Positions 1-7,134 of a stretch of 35,384 nt of DNA are shown one piece after another. The first letter of the stretch is position 1. The number at the start of each line of letters is the position of its first letter. The position numbers and the translations under genes were made by a program. The notes under the pieces were generated by a model that made no database searches, was not told the origin of the DNA, and saw nothing but the letters and a program-made list of their open reading frames with translations. This stretch comes from Anaerolineae bacterium (GTDB lineage Bacteria > Chloroflexota > Anaerolineae > Aggregatilineales > UBA3940): positions 1 to 35,384 of the forward strand of contig JAFGOY010000052.1 of NCBI GenBank assembly GCA_016926255.1, in the 5' to 3' direction.

Positions 1-903
1 CCCTTCGGTCGCCAGCATAGTCCCATCGGGGGAAAATGCCACATCACGGAAGAAATCTGGTATTGTCGCTAATCTTTCACCAGTCAGTGCATTCCATAGA
101 ATGGTCACGTTGTCAGATGCTGAAGCAAGTGTGTGATCGTCCGGTGACATGGCCAGAAAGTGGATAGCATTTTGATCCCCCTCCAGAGTTCGCACAATTT
201 CACCCGAAGTCAAGTTCCACAGGATAACCCGGTTATCCTCGCCCCCGGAAGCGAGAAGAGTATTGGTGACAAACACTGTGGCAGGGACATTTCCTGTGTG
301 CCCTTCAAGGATTTCTTCTACGTACCCACTTTGAATATTCCAGACAACCACATTACTGCCCGATCCATAAGCCAACCGACTCGAATCGGGAGAGAAGGAG
401 GCTTTGTTGTAATCAGATTCGAAGGTCTGGAGCAGTTCTCCCGTTTCAACATCCCAAAGTGTATGAATACCGTAGCCGGATACTGCCAGGTATCGACTGT
501 TGGGTGAGAATGCCATATAGTATGTCGACTGGTCTGTGCTCCATAATTCTCCAAATGTGTCAATCTCGTAAAGAAAGAAACCGATGCTCGTGCCCACCGC
601 CAGATACCGGCCATCCGGGGAAGGCGTTACTTCCGTAACATAGCCCATCCCGATACGAGCGACCGCTCCTTCGGGTATCTGCGGGGTATAGGGCAGCGTG
701 ATCACCGGCACCGGCGTCTCGGTTGGCGTCGGCACCACCGTATCGGTGACCGGAATCGATGTCGCTGTCGGCGCAGGCGTCGAAGTCGACACCGCCGTCG
801 GCTCGTCGGTGGCCTCAACCGCCGTCGCTTCGATCTGCGGCTGGCAGGCGGTGATGCTCATGGTCAACATAATCAGCAGTGCGATATACTGGCATCGTTT
901 CAT
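1..903 (-). CDS. WD40-repeat lipoprotein (C-terminus beyond window)
   Basis: The minus-strand frame is open from an ATG at 901-903 to the window edge (301 codons, no stop), so the 3' end lies outside. The N-terminus is a lipoprotein signal: a Lys/Arg start, a hydrophobic core and a lipobox ending SITAC, Cys at about residue 23. A Thr/Pro/Val-rich linker follows to about residue 75. Then come six visible WD40-like units with recurring FSPD...LA (G/S) and LW(D/N)..TGE patterns, for example AFSPNSRYLAV and ILWNLTSGE. WD40 units form a beta-propeller that binds partners; what this one binds cannot be told. It would sit on the outer face of the cytoplasmic membrane. The next gene downstream in this window (1163) is divergent, so the 259-bp gap must hold its promoter. 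Family assignment is secure, function is not. Confidence 0.9.
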   Translation of the reverse strand, partial: MKRCQYIALLIMLTMSITACQPQIEATAVEATDEPTAVSTSTPAPTATSIPVTDTVVPTPTETPVPVITLPYTPQIPEGAVARIGMGYVTEVTPSPDGRYLAVGTSIGFFLYEIDTFGELWSTDQSTYYMAFSPNSRYLAVSGYGIHTLWDVETGELLQTFESDYNKASFSPDSSRLAYGSGSNVVVWNIQSGYVEEILEGHTGNVPATVFVTNTLLASGGEDNRVILWNLTSGEIVRTLEGDQNAIHFLAMSPDDHTLASASDNVTILWNALTGERLATIPDFFRDVAFSPDGTMLATEG

Positions 904-1058
904 CGTGATTGCTCCCCCCGGAGTTGGTATCTGCCCATACTCTAGGCGTTTTTCGAGGCGATAGCAAGCGCCGACACCCCGATCCACCATTGACACGATC
1001 CCCATGCCAGTGTATAAGTTGGGTCGATACAATAAATTCCGGCCAATCACGATTAGAG

Positions 1059-1130
1059 GTCGCCGGAGGCGACGCATCGCTAATAGCCGGAGGATTGATC
1101 CTCCGGCCCCCGGCAGATTGATCGCCGGGG
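1059..1130. repeat. Cluster of three intergenic palindromes
   Basis: Three hairpins lie back to back between divergent genes: GTCGCC-GGA-GGCGAC (1059-1073), a 10-bp perfect stem GCCGGAGGAT with 2-nt loop (1086-1107), and CCCCGGC...GCCGGGG (1108-1130). None is followed by a T-run, so they look like repetitive extragenic palindromes rather than terminators. The CGCCGGAGGCG core recurs at 27091-27109. Confidence 0.7.
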
Positions 1131-1162
1131 CTGCAAACCCGTCACCCATCGAGGATCAACCC

Positions 1163-2113
1163 ATGACTCAAGCCACCCTGATCGTCAATCGCGTGCTGCC
1201 CATCCTGCTCCTGATCGGCCTGGGCTACTGGATTCACCAGCGCCGCTTCCTCTCCGACACCGCCATCGACGATTTGCGCAAGATCGCGGTCAACATCGCC
1301 CTACCCTCGGTGCTCTTCGTCTCCTTCCTCAACATCCAAATGGAACCCGCCTACCTGCTCCTCTTCGCGCTGACCTTCGTGCTGTGCCTCACATTGCTGG
1401 GGCTGGGCAGCCTGCTCAAGCGCTGGCTGAAAATCGATCACGAGTACTTTCCGTTTCTGGTCACCGGCTTTGAATACGGGATGCTGGGCGTCAGCCTGTT
1501 CGGGGCAGCCTACAGCCTCGAAGCGGTCGGCACCATCGCCGTCGTCGATCTCGGCCACGAGATATTCATCTGGTTCGTGTTCCTCGCCCTGCTGCTCAAG
1601 AAGCGCGACGATCTCCAGGGCGTGGGTCAACTGGCGAGGGTCTTCTTCCAGTCGCCGGTCGTGATTGCAATCCTGCTCGGCATTCTGTTCAACCTGCTGG
1701 GCTTGCAGGCGATCCTCACCGAGGGCATTGTCAGCGGGGCGATCATCGCCGCGCTGAACTTTTTGAGCAATCTCACCGTCCCGCTGATCCTGATCATCGT
1801 CGGCTACGGCATCAAGCTGTCGGCGGAAGGGCTGCGCGAGTCGCTGCTGGTGACCATCCTGCGGCTGGGGCTGCTCGTTCCGCTGGCAATCGCGGTCAAC
1901 ACCCTGCTGATCCGGGGTGCGCTCGGACTCGGCAAACCCTTTGAAGCGGCGATGTTCACGCTGCTGGTGCTGCCGCCGCCCTTCATCATCCCGCTGTACA
2001 TGCGCTCAGGCGACGAAGACGAGCGGCGCTACGTCAACAATGTACTGGCGCTCCATACCGTCGTCTCGCTGATCATCTTCACCGTTTACCTGATCCTCAA
2101 CCCGGTGATATAG
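1163..2113 (+). CDS. AEC family (auxin efflux carrier-like) transporter
   Basis: A 316-residue polytopic membrane protein with about ten hydrophobic segments in two halves separated by a charged loop (around KKRDD, near residue 150). This size and layout match the AEC family of bacterial permeases, which export or take up small organic acids such as malate or malonate. The N-terminal pattern (PILLLIGLGYWIHQRRFLSD, then a DL.K...N.ALPS..F block) is typical of the family. An ATG at 1163 with GAGG eight bases upstream is preferred. An upstream in-frame ATG at 1004 would add 53 Arg-rich residues translated through the palindrome cluster, which is unlikely. It stands alone, so the substrate cannot be inferred. 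A hairpin follows the stop. Confidence 0.87.
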   Translation: MTQATLIVNRVLPILLLIGLGYWIHQRRFLSDTAIDDLRKIAVNIALPSVLFVSFLNIQMEPAYLLLFALTFVLCLTLLGLGSLLKRWLKIDHEYFPFLVTGFEYGMLGVSLFGAAYSLEAVGTIAVVDLGHEIFIWFVFLALLLKKRDDLQGVGQLARVFFQSPVVIAILLGILFNLLGLQAILTEGIVSGAIIAALNFLSNLTVPLILIIVGYGIKLSAEGLRESLLVTILRLGLLVPLAIAVNTLLIRGALGLGKPFEAAMFTLLVLPPPFIIPLYMRSGDEDERRYVNNVLALHTVVSLIIFTVYLILNPVI

Positions 2114-2118
2114 TAGGT

Positions 2119-2153
2119 TCTATCCGAAATTCGCTGCGCGAACTTCGGATAGA
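2119..2153 (+). terminator. Hairpin after AEC transporter gene
   Basis: A 10-bp perfect stem (TCTATCCGAA / TTCGGATAGA) starts 6 nt after the stop codon and contains a nested TTCGC-TGC-GCGAA arm. It is followed by AAAAGG rather than a T-run, so it may be a weak terminator or an mRNA 3' stabiliser. Confidence 0.5.
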
Positions 2154-2214
2154 AAAGGTCACTTTTCGATACAGGTCGGCAATTAGCGGTCACCGCAGGC
2201 CAATGTATCGACTT

Positions 2215-2240
2215 TAGCCCGGTGCTTCAACGCCGGGTAA
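2215..2240. repeat. Dispersed palindrome, family A, copy 1
   Basis: TAGCCCGGTGCTT then CAACGCCGGGTAA, a CCCGG/CCGGG stem extended by a G-U pair. Near-identical elements lie at 25782-25808 and 26921-26943, with a relative at 30785-30802. It ends 13 bp before the next start codon, so it lies in the 5' leader of the methyltransferase gene. Confidence 0.7.
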
Positions 2241-2253
2241 GGATGGAGAATTC

Positions 2254-2799
2254 ATGCCTCATCACAACGATCACATGTCCAACACCGGTTTCCGGCTAAT
2301 GGCAGTGGCTTTCAGGATAGCCGAGCTGCTGAACGGCAGACGCGTCGACCGGCGCGTCCAGACCTTCGGGATCGAACCGGGGATGACCGTCGTCGATTAC
2401 GCCTGCGGGCCGGGGCGATACGCTGTCCGGTATGCGAAACTGGTCGGCAGCGCAGGGAAAGTCTACGCGGTCGATATCCACCCGCTGGCAGTCAAGGCAG
2501 TCGAGAAAGAGATCGCCCGGCGCGGGCTGGCGAACATCACCCCGGTGCTGGCCGATGGCTATAACAGCACCCTCCCCGACCATACTGCCGATCTTGTCAC
2601 TGCGATCGATGTATTCTTCGCAATCAAAGACCCGCTCGCCTTCCTCGGCGAGTTGAAGCGAATCACCAAACCGGATGGTACTCTGGTCATCGATCCCGGC
2701 CACGAGCCAATGGCCGAAACGAAGCAGAAGATCGCCTCTTCTGGCCTCTGGGAGATCGTCGAGGAGGCTGGCGATCATCTGAAATGCAGGCCGCTATGA
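2254..2799 (+). CDS. Class I SAM-dependent methyltransferase
   Basis: A 181-residue protein with the Rossmann-type SAM-binding motif I VVDYACGPGRYAVRYA at about residues 46-61, the acidic end of beta 2 (VYAVDIHP), and later AIDVFF and a LKRITKPDGTLVIDPG segment. The layout resembles small UbiE/ArsM-like methyltransferases. The substrate cannot be told. The start at 2254 is preceded by GGATGGAG. A second in-frame ATG lies at codon 8 (2275). At 181 residues it is near the lower limit for a complete fold, with no additional substrate domain. Not obviously co-transcribed with either neighbour: a hairpin precedes it and a promoter-like TATAAT follows. Confidence 0.87.
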   Translation: MPHHNDHMSNTGFRLMAVAFRIAELLNGRRVDRRVQTFGIEPGMTVVDYACGPGRYAVRYAKLVGSAGKVYAVDIHPLAVKAVEKEIARRGLANITPVLADGYNSTLPDHTADLVTAIDVFFAIKDPLAFLGELKRITKPDGTLVIDPGHEPMAETKQKIASSGLWEIVEEAGDHLKCRPL

Positions 2800-2812
2800 A
2801 CTTCTTGGCAGG

Positions 2813-2840
2813 GTTACAACATCTTACGTCTGATTGTAAC
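2813..2840. promoter_or_regulatory. Inverted repeat GTTACAA-N14-TTGTAAC, possible operator
   Basis: Perfect 7-bp half-sites (2813-2819 and 2834-2840) lie just upstream of the TATAAT at 2862, in the position of a -35 region. With a half-site centre-to-centre distance of 21 bp, two helical turns, this could bind a dimeric regulator. No regulator gene is adjacent, so this is a prediction only. Confidence 0.35.
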
Positions 2841-2861
2841 GCAGACTGATTTCCGTATACT

Positions 2862-2867
2862 TATAAT
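2862..2867 (+). promoter_or_regulatory. -10 box (TATAAT) for the CpaF/TadA gene
   Basis: Perfect consensus -10 hexamer 35 bp before the ATG at 2902. There is no good -35 at 16-18 bp, which would fit an activator- or repressor-dependent promoter using the inverted repeat upstream. Transcription from here would begin about 2874, past the in-frame ATG at 2872, which argues for the downstream start. Confidence 0.45.
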
Positions 2868-2901
2868 GTGAGTGAATGGTGTTTGGCGGTCAGGAGATCG
2901 C

Positions 2902-4506
2902 ATGTCGCTGCTAGATCGTATGAAGCAGGGCGCTGACGATTCAGACAGCGCTCCGCAGTCAAAAAATGAACAGAGCCTCGATCCCCTCGGTATGCCTGCC
3001 CGGCAGACTGAGATGCTTGATATTGCCACCGTCGAAGCAAAAAATGAAGAGCGGATGATCGAGCTAAAGGCCCGCATCCAGCGCCAGATGATCATCGAAC
3101 TTAACCAGACCAAGAAAACGAAGTTCGATGCCGAGGGGAAAGAGACCAAAGAGGACGAGAAGGAGAAGAAGCCCAAAGGCCCTCTTGCCCGCCCGAAAAA
3201 AGAAAGCACCGAACAGCTTACCGCCAAGATCAGGGAGCTGTTTGACACCATCATCGTCGAAGACCGGCTCATGCTCAATCGCAACGAGCGCAAGGCGATC
3301 TACGAGCAGATCGTCGCCGACATCCTGGGATTCGGCCCATTGGAAGTCCTCCTTGCCGATGAGCACACCAGCGATATCATGGTCATCGGCCATGACCGCA
3401 TCTTTATCGAGCAGCGCGGGCAAATCTACCATACCAACATCAAATTCGACGACGAAGAACACCTGATGCACATCATCAGCCGCATTCTGGCCCCATTGGG
3501 CAGGCGCGTCGATGAAACCTCGCCGATGGTCGATGCCCGCCTTCCGGATGGCTCCCGCGTGAACGCGGTGGTCAGGCCGGTCGCGCTCGATGGCCCCTGC
3601 CTGACAATCCGCAAGTTCTCCGCCATTCCCTTCACCCAGGTCGACCTGATCGAGTTCGGCACGGCAACCGAGGAAATCTTCGATTTTCTCAACGCCTGCG
3701 TCAAGGCTTCGTTGAACATCCTCGTTGCCGGGGGCAGCAGCTGCGGCAAGACGACGCTGCTCAACGTGCTCTCCGGCTATATCCCCGACGGCGAACGAGT
3801 GGTGACGCTTGAGAACGCCGCAGAACTCCAGCTTCAGCAGGAGCACATTGTCCGGCTGGAAACCCGCCCGGAAAACATCGAAGGCGAAGGCGAGATCACG
3901 ATCCGCGACCTGGTCGTCAACTCGATGCGCATGCGCCCCGACCGGATCATCGTCGGCGAGGTGCGTTCCGGCGAAGCCATTGACCTGATCCAGGCGATGA
4001 ACTCCGGGCGCGATGGCTCGATGTGTACCCTGCACTCCAACAGCGCCAAGGACGCCATTTCGCGCCTTGAGGTGATGTGTATTTCCTCCGGGATGGATTT
4101 ACCGATCCGGGCGATCCGAGAGCAGATCGCATCGGCGGTTGACGTAGTGATTTTTATGAGCCGCCTGCGTGATGGCACCCGCAAGATCATGGAGATCGCC
4201 GAGGTCGAAGGGCTTGAGGGCGACAGCGTGATGCTCACCAATATTTTCGCCTTCGAGCGCACCGGCACCAGGGATAACAAGGTGCAGGGTCAGCTCAGGC
4301 CGTCGGGGATCACGCCGCGCTTCATCGAGACAATCGAGGATGCGGGTATCCGCCTTTCGCCGGGGATGTTCGGGCTGGACGCTTACGACGGCCAGCGCCG
4401 CCCGCGCAAAGAGTTCATCACCGTCGAGGAAGAAGAACCAGAATCAGGAGCGCCGCCCGGCGAACCCCCTGCCCCGCCCCCACCAAGTTTTTCGCCGATG
4501 GTATAA
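2902..4506 (+). CDS. CpaF/TadA-type secretion ATPase, orphan
   Basis: A 534-residue protein of the PilT/VirB11 superfamily, CpaF/TadA branch, whose members drive Flp/Tad pilus assembly. Residues 1-110 are charged and Lys/Glu-rich. An N-terminal ATPase domain (FGPLEVLLAD...DIMV) precedes the P-loop. Walker A is GGSSCGKT (277-284, Lys283), Walker B region is DRIIVGEVRSGEA, the His box is CTLHSNSAKDA, and the QLQQ..IVRLETRP..IEG block is diagnostic. The Asp-box position reads LENAAEL (Glu304-Asn305), where the family normally has Glu-Asp. A Pro-rich tail ends the protein. The start at 2902 has AGGAG five bases before it; an ATG at 2872 overlaps the promoter. No TadB, TadC, CpaE, secretin or pilin gene is adjacent, which is unusual. 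A palindromic terminator follows. Confidence 0.93.
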   Translation: MSLLDRMKQGADDSDSAPQSKNEQSLDPLGMPARQTEMLDIATVEAKNEERMIELKARIQRQMIIELNQTKKTKFDAEGKETKEDEKEKKPKGPLARPKKESTEQLTAKIRELFDTIIVEDRLMLNRNERKAIYEQIVADILGFGPLEVLLADEHTSDIMVIGHDRIFIEQRGQIYHTNIKFDDEEHLMHIISRILAPLGRRVDETSPMVDARLPDGSRVNAVVRPVALDGPCLTIRKFSAIPFTQVDLIEFGTATEEIFDFLNACVKASLNILVAGGSSCGKTTLLNVLSGYIPDGERVVTLENAAELQLQQEHIVRLETRPENIEGEGEITIRDLVVNSMRMRPDRIIVGEVRSGEAIDLIQAMNSGRDGSMCTLHSNSAKDAISRLEVMCISSGMDLPIRAIREQIASAVDVVIFMSRLRDGTRKIMEIAEVEGLEGDSVMLTNIFAFERTGTRDNKVQGQLRPSGITPRFIETIEDAGIRLSPGMFGLDAYDGQRRPRKEFITVEEEEPESGAPPGEPPAPPPPSFSPMV

Positions 4507-4517
4507 ATCAGCACAAA

Positions 4518-4545
4518 AAACCCCCCTCGAATTCGAGGGGGGTTT
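4518..4545. terminator. Bidirectional terminator, 28-bp perfect palindrome
   Basis: AAACCCCCCTC, GAATTC, GAGGGGGGTTT form a perfect palindrome between convergent genes. It has A-run and T-run flanks on both sides, so it can stop transcription from the ATPase gene (plus) and the VWA gene (minus). Confidence 0.85.
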
Positions 4546-4575
4546 AATTCTGTTGCGGTACGCCCTGCGTTATTG

Positions 4576-6066
4576 CTACTGCTGACCGGTCAGCGCGGCG
4601 AGTTCCTCCTGAACCAGCCGCACGACCAGCGCGTCGAGGTCTTCGACCGAGTAGCTGTCTTCGGGGACGCTGTACTCGGTGCCCGGTTCGCCGGAACTCT
4701 GCGGGGTATCCTGGTAGGTCAGGAAGATGAAGTTCCCATCGGTAAACTGCGCGATCTGCCGCAGGATGTATTCGGCCTGCTTCTGGTAAGCGTCCTCACC
4801 ATCGAGGCGCGAGCCAATCGGGAATATCTTGATCCCCAGTTCGGCGGCGTTCATCATCTCGACGCCGTAGTCGTAGTCCTGCGTATAATCGAGATGCGGC
4901 GGCGCATCGGCGACCAGGAAGCAGAGGCTGACCGTGTCCTCGACCCGCCAGTTCATCTCATCGACGGCGACGTGAAGCGCCTCGTTCATCGATTCAGGGC
5001 TGTCGCCGCCGCCTTCGGCGCGAACGTCACGCAGTTCCCGCTGGAAACTGTTGATATTGCTCGTAAAATCCGTGCTGCGAACCACGTAGGCATCGCCCCG
5101 GTCGCGGTAGTGAACCAGTCCGAAGCGTACGTCAGGGCTGCTGGGTAGCGCCTCGATCTGCGCCGAAATGCTGAGGATGTTCTCCTTGAGCTGATCGATC
5201 TCGTCGCCCATGCTGCCGGTTGCGTCGAGCAGGAACAGCACGTCGAGCTGCACCTGCTGGCCCGACGAGGACGCGTTCAACGTGACCGGCCAGACGGCGT
5301 CGGTGTTCTGGCGGGTGATCGTGATGCTCTCACTCGCCCGCCCTTTCTCGACGCTGACGTCGAAGCTCGAGACGCCGGTCGTGTTCGGGTAAGCACGCGG
5401 GAAGAAATAGGCCCGACCAGTGGCGGTCGTCCGCAGGCCGACGACGAACTCCTGCCCGGCATAGACATAAACGACTGCGCCCAGCACCGGCAGCCCGTCC
5501 TGATTGGTCACCTGGATGATGTGGCGCTCGGTCACGTCGACATGGCTGACCGGGTAGCCCAGGAAGTGCTCGAAGTCGAGACGGTATTGCAGGTACTCGC
5601 CGAAATCCTCGTTGTCGTCGATCTCGCCAGCTTGCAGCGGCGAAAACTGGTCATCGGGCGGCACCATTTCGGCCTGAGTCGCCATCGGGAGCGCCTCATC
5701 AACGCCGCCGCCCATATCCGGGCCACCGCCCAGCCCGCCCGCCTCGGCATCGAAAAAGCCTTCCTCCGATTCGACTGCGCCCACCGAACTGTCGTCACGG
5801 TCTTCCGCCGCGGCTGGTGCTTCTTCCATCGGCTCTTCCGCCGATTCTTCTACCGCCGGTTCCTCCAGCACTTCGCCGGAAGTGTCTTCGTCGGCTTTAT
5901 TCTCCGATGCGGCTGAGTCGTGTTCGACCAGCGGGGATGCGTCGACGGCGGGGGCTTCGGTCGCTGCCTCATCAGGGGCACCGGCGAACAATGCGCAGCC
6001 CGACGCCAGAAGCGCCAACAGCACTGCCCCGACAATTAACCGCCACAGCTTGTTCTTTCCGTTCAT
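4576..6066 (-). CDS. VWA-domain lipoprotein
   Basis: A 496-residue predicted lipoprotein: signal NKLWRLIVGAVLLALLASGC, then an acidic Glu/Ala/Ser-rich region to about residue 130. Around residues 180-250 is a beta-rich segment (NQDGLPVLGAVVYVYAGQ..., TTATGRAYFFP) like a carboxypeptidase-regulatory or transthyretin-like domain. A von Willebrand A domain follows with the MIDAS start LFLLDATGSMGDEI at about 280, DVRFGLVHYRDRGD, and GGDSPESMNEAL. The MIDAS motif is DxTGS. Such proteins bind metal and a protein ligand outside the cell. The ATG at 6066 has AGGAG upstream (GAGGAGTTGGAG); an ATG 12 codons earlier would spoil the signal peptide. It ends in a terminator shared with the CpaF/TadA gene but is convergent with it, so a link is not shown. 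Confidence 0.9.
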   Translation of the reverse strand: MNGKNKLWRLIVGAVLLALLASGCALFAGAPDEAATEAPAVDASPLVEHDSAASENKADEDTSGEVLEEPAVEESAEEPMEEAPAAAEDRDDSSVGAVESEEGFFDAEAGGLGGGPDMGGGVDEALPMATQAEMVPPDDQFSPLQAGEIDDNEDFGEYLQYRLDFEHFLGYPVSHVDVTERHIIQVTNQDGLPVLGAVVYVYAGQEFVVGLRTTATGRAYFFPRAYPNTTGVSSFDVSVEKGRASESITITRQNTDAVWPVTLNASSSGQQVQLDVLFLLDATGSMGDEIDQLKENILSISAQIEALPSSPDVRFGLVHYRDRGDAYVVRSTDFTSNINSFQRELRDVRAEGGGDSPESMNEALHVAVDEMNWRVEDTVSLCFLVADAPPHLDYTQDYDYGVEMMNAAELGIKIFPIGSRLDGEDAYQKQAEYILRQIAQFTDGNFIFLTYQDTPQSSGEPGTEYSVPEDSYSVEDLDALVVRLVQEELAALTGQQ

Positions 6067-6200
6067 CTCCAACTCCTCTTGATTTCCGTTCAAACTGCTC
6101 ATCGATTATTTTTTATGCCGTTACTCTAAAGACGCCGATCCGATTAAAAAGGTTCCCATTTACCTACCATCATATTCGAAACGCGGAAAAAGACGACCAG

Positions 6201-6237
6201 ACAAAAAACGCGCAGAGGCTAATGGACACTCTGCGCG
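6201..6237 (-). terminator. Rho-independent terminator (minus strand)
   Basis: Nine-base-pair perfect stem CGCGCAGAG/CTCTGCGCG with an 11-nt loop, followed on the minus strand by TTTTTT. It lies about 80 nt beyond the stop codon of the 6318-6863 gene and separates it from the VWA gene. Confidence 0.8.
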
Positions 6238-6317
6238 GCAGAACCAGATCAAATACTATTCGTTTTTTCTCATCACCGGTTACCCAATCCGCTGGATAGG
6301 CTTCGCTCCCTGTTTGC

Positions 6318-6863
6318 TTACCTCAGTTTTTTGTACGTAGCCTCACTCAGCCAAGTAATATCCTTCTCGCGTGAGGCTTTAACCCGTTCAGCGACAAGCT
6401 TTGGCCCGCAAAGGCTGGAGACAGTAAACTCGTTATGACCAAGTACACTGAAAGTCAAACCTACCTTCCCGCTTTCAGTCTCAGCGAACACACCTTTCGA
6501 GATTCCGGTTCCCCCAAACGGTGCCAACAACAGAAAGAAAGAACCAAGAAATGCGTTGCCTAGAATCATTATCAAAATACCAACTACGACGATCACACCG
6601 GTTGATATCCAGAATACACGTTTAGCCTTTGCAATATCCCTGCGAAACCAATCCTGAAGCGTATTGACATCAACATCCACCTCATGGCGTTGAAAATCAT
6701 CGTACCTGGTGGTGGTGACGGTCGAGGTCGTTGTCGAGGATGAACTATACGAGTAAGAATTTGAGGAAACAATCCGGGCTGTATAAACCACACAGGGTTT
6801 CAGTTTCTCCGAATGTACACCCGTCACAAAGCAAACGCCCTCGCGATAATCTCCGATGCTCAC
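6318..6863 (-). CDS. Hypothetical two-helix membrane protein
   Basis: A 181-residue protein I do not recognise. An N-terminal part with Tyr/Ser/Thr-rich low complexity (SSNSYSYSSSSTTTSTV, residues about 32-48) is followed by a hydrophobic pair (VFWISTGVIVVVGILIMIL and NAFLGSFFLLLAPFGGTGI, about 84-125). The C-terminal cytoplasmic or external part ends in WLSEATYKKLR. There is no signal peptide. The start is GTG at 6863, with AGAAGGGA upstream and no nearby ATG. A good extended -10 promoter precedes it and a strong terminator follows, so it is a monocistronic, real gene. The TTT/STV tract looks like a linker, and its exact role is unknown. Confidence 0.75.
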   Translation of the reverse strand: MSIGDYREGVCFVTGVHSEKLKPCVVYTARIVSSNSYSYSSSSTTTSTVTTTRYDDFQRHEVDVDVNTLQDWFRRDIAKAKRVFWISTGVIVVVGILIMILGNAFLGSFFLLLAPFGGTGISKGVFAETESGKVGLTFSVLGHNEFTVSSLCGPKLVAERVKASREKDITWLSEATYKKLR

Positions 6864-6928
6864 GTTATCCCTTCTTTCGTTGCTAACAGATGTAAAATTG
6901 GTTAGTTTTTTGAATGACTCTCGTCGGA

Positions 6929-6937
6929 ATTATAGCA
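6929..6937 (-). promoter_or_regulatory. Extended -10 promoter for the 6318-6863 gene
   Basis: On the minus strand the sequence reads TGCTATAAT, an extended -10 (TGnTATAAT), 65 nt upstream of the GTG start. The -35 position (ATGAAC with a 16-bp gap) is weak, as is common with extended -10 promoters. Confidence 0.55.
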
Positions 6938-7090
6938 TACCAGACATAGTGTTCATATCTAACGAGTTCCGCATGAACGCTTTTATCTGGTAAACATCGG
7001 GACAATCATATTCACCCTGATCCAGCGAACCACTTCCTAAAACTGGCGCAACGCGGTAATCTGATCAAGAATGAATGCAGGCCGCCACTG

Positions 7091-7104
7091 GCCGGACGTC
7101 CGGC
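7091..7104. repeat. 14-bp palindrome in the PP2C gene leader
   Basis: GCCGGACGTCCGGC is perfectly self-complementary and is flanked by GCCGCC (7081) and GGCGGC (7102). It lies 30 nt before the ATG at 7135 and could be an operator or a 5' leader hairpin. There is no similar site elsewhere that I could find. Confidence 0.4.
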
Positions 7105-7134
7105 GGCTTAATCACCGGTCACCGAGGAACGTGC

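Noticed and set aside
160-507. Plus-strand open frame
   Set aside because: It lies wholly opposite the WD40 gene, whose repeats are clear, so it is a shadow.
1004-1162. N-terminal extension of the AEC transporter gene from an upstream ATG
   Set aside because: It is Arg-rich, passes through the palindrome cluster, and the ATG at 1163 has a good ribosome site and matches the family start.
3064-4035. 323-codon minus-strand open frame opposite the CpaF/TadA gene
   Set aside because: Composition mirrors the GC-rich codons of the real gene and no family or ribosome site was seen.
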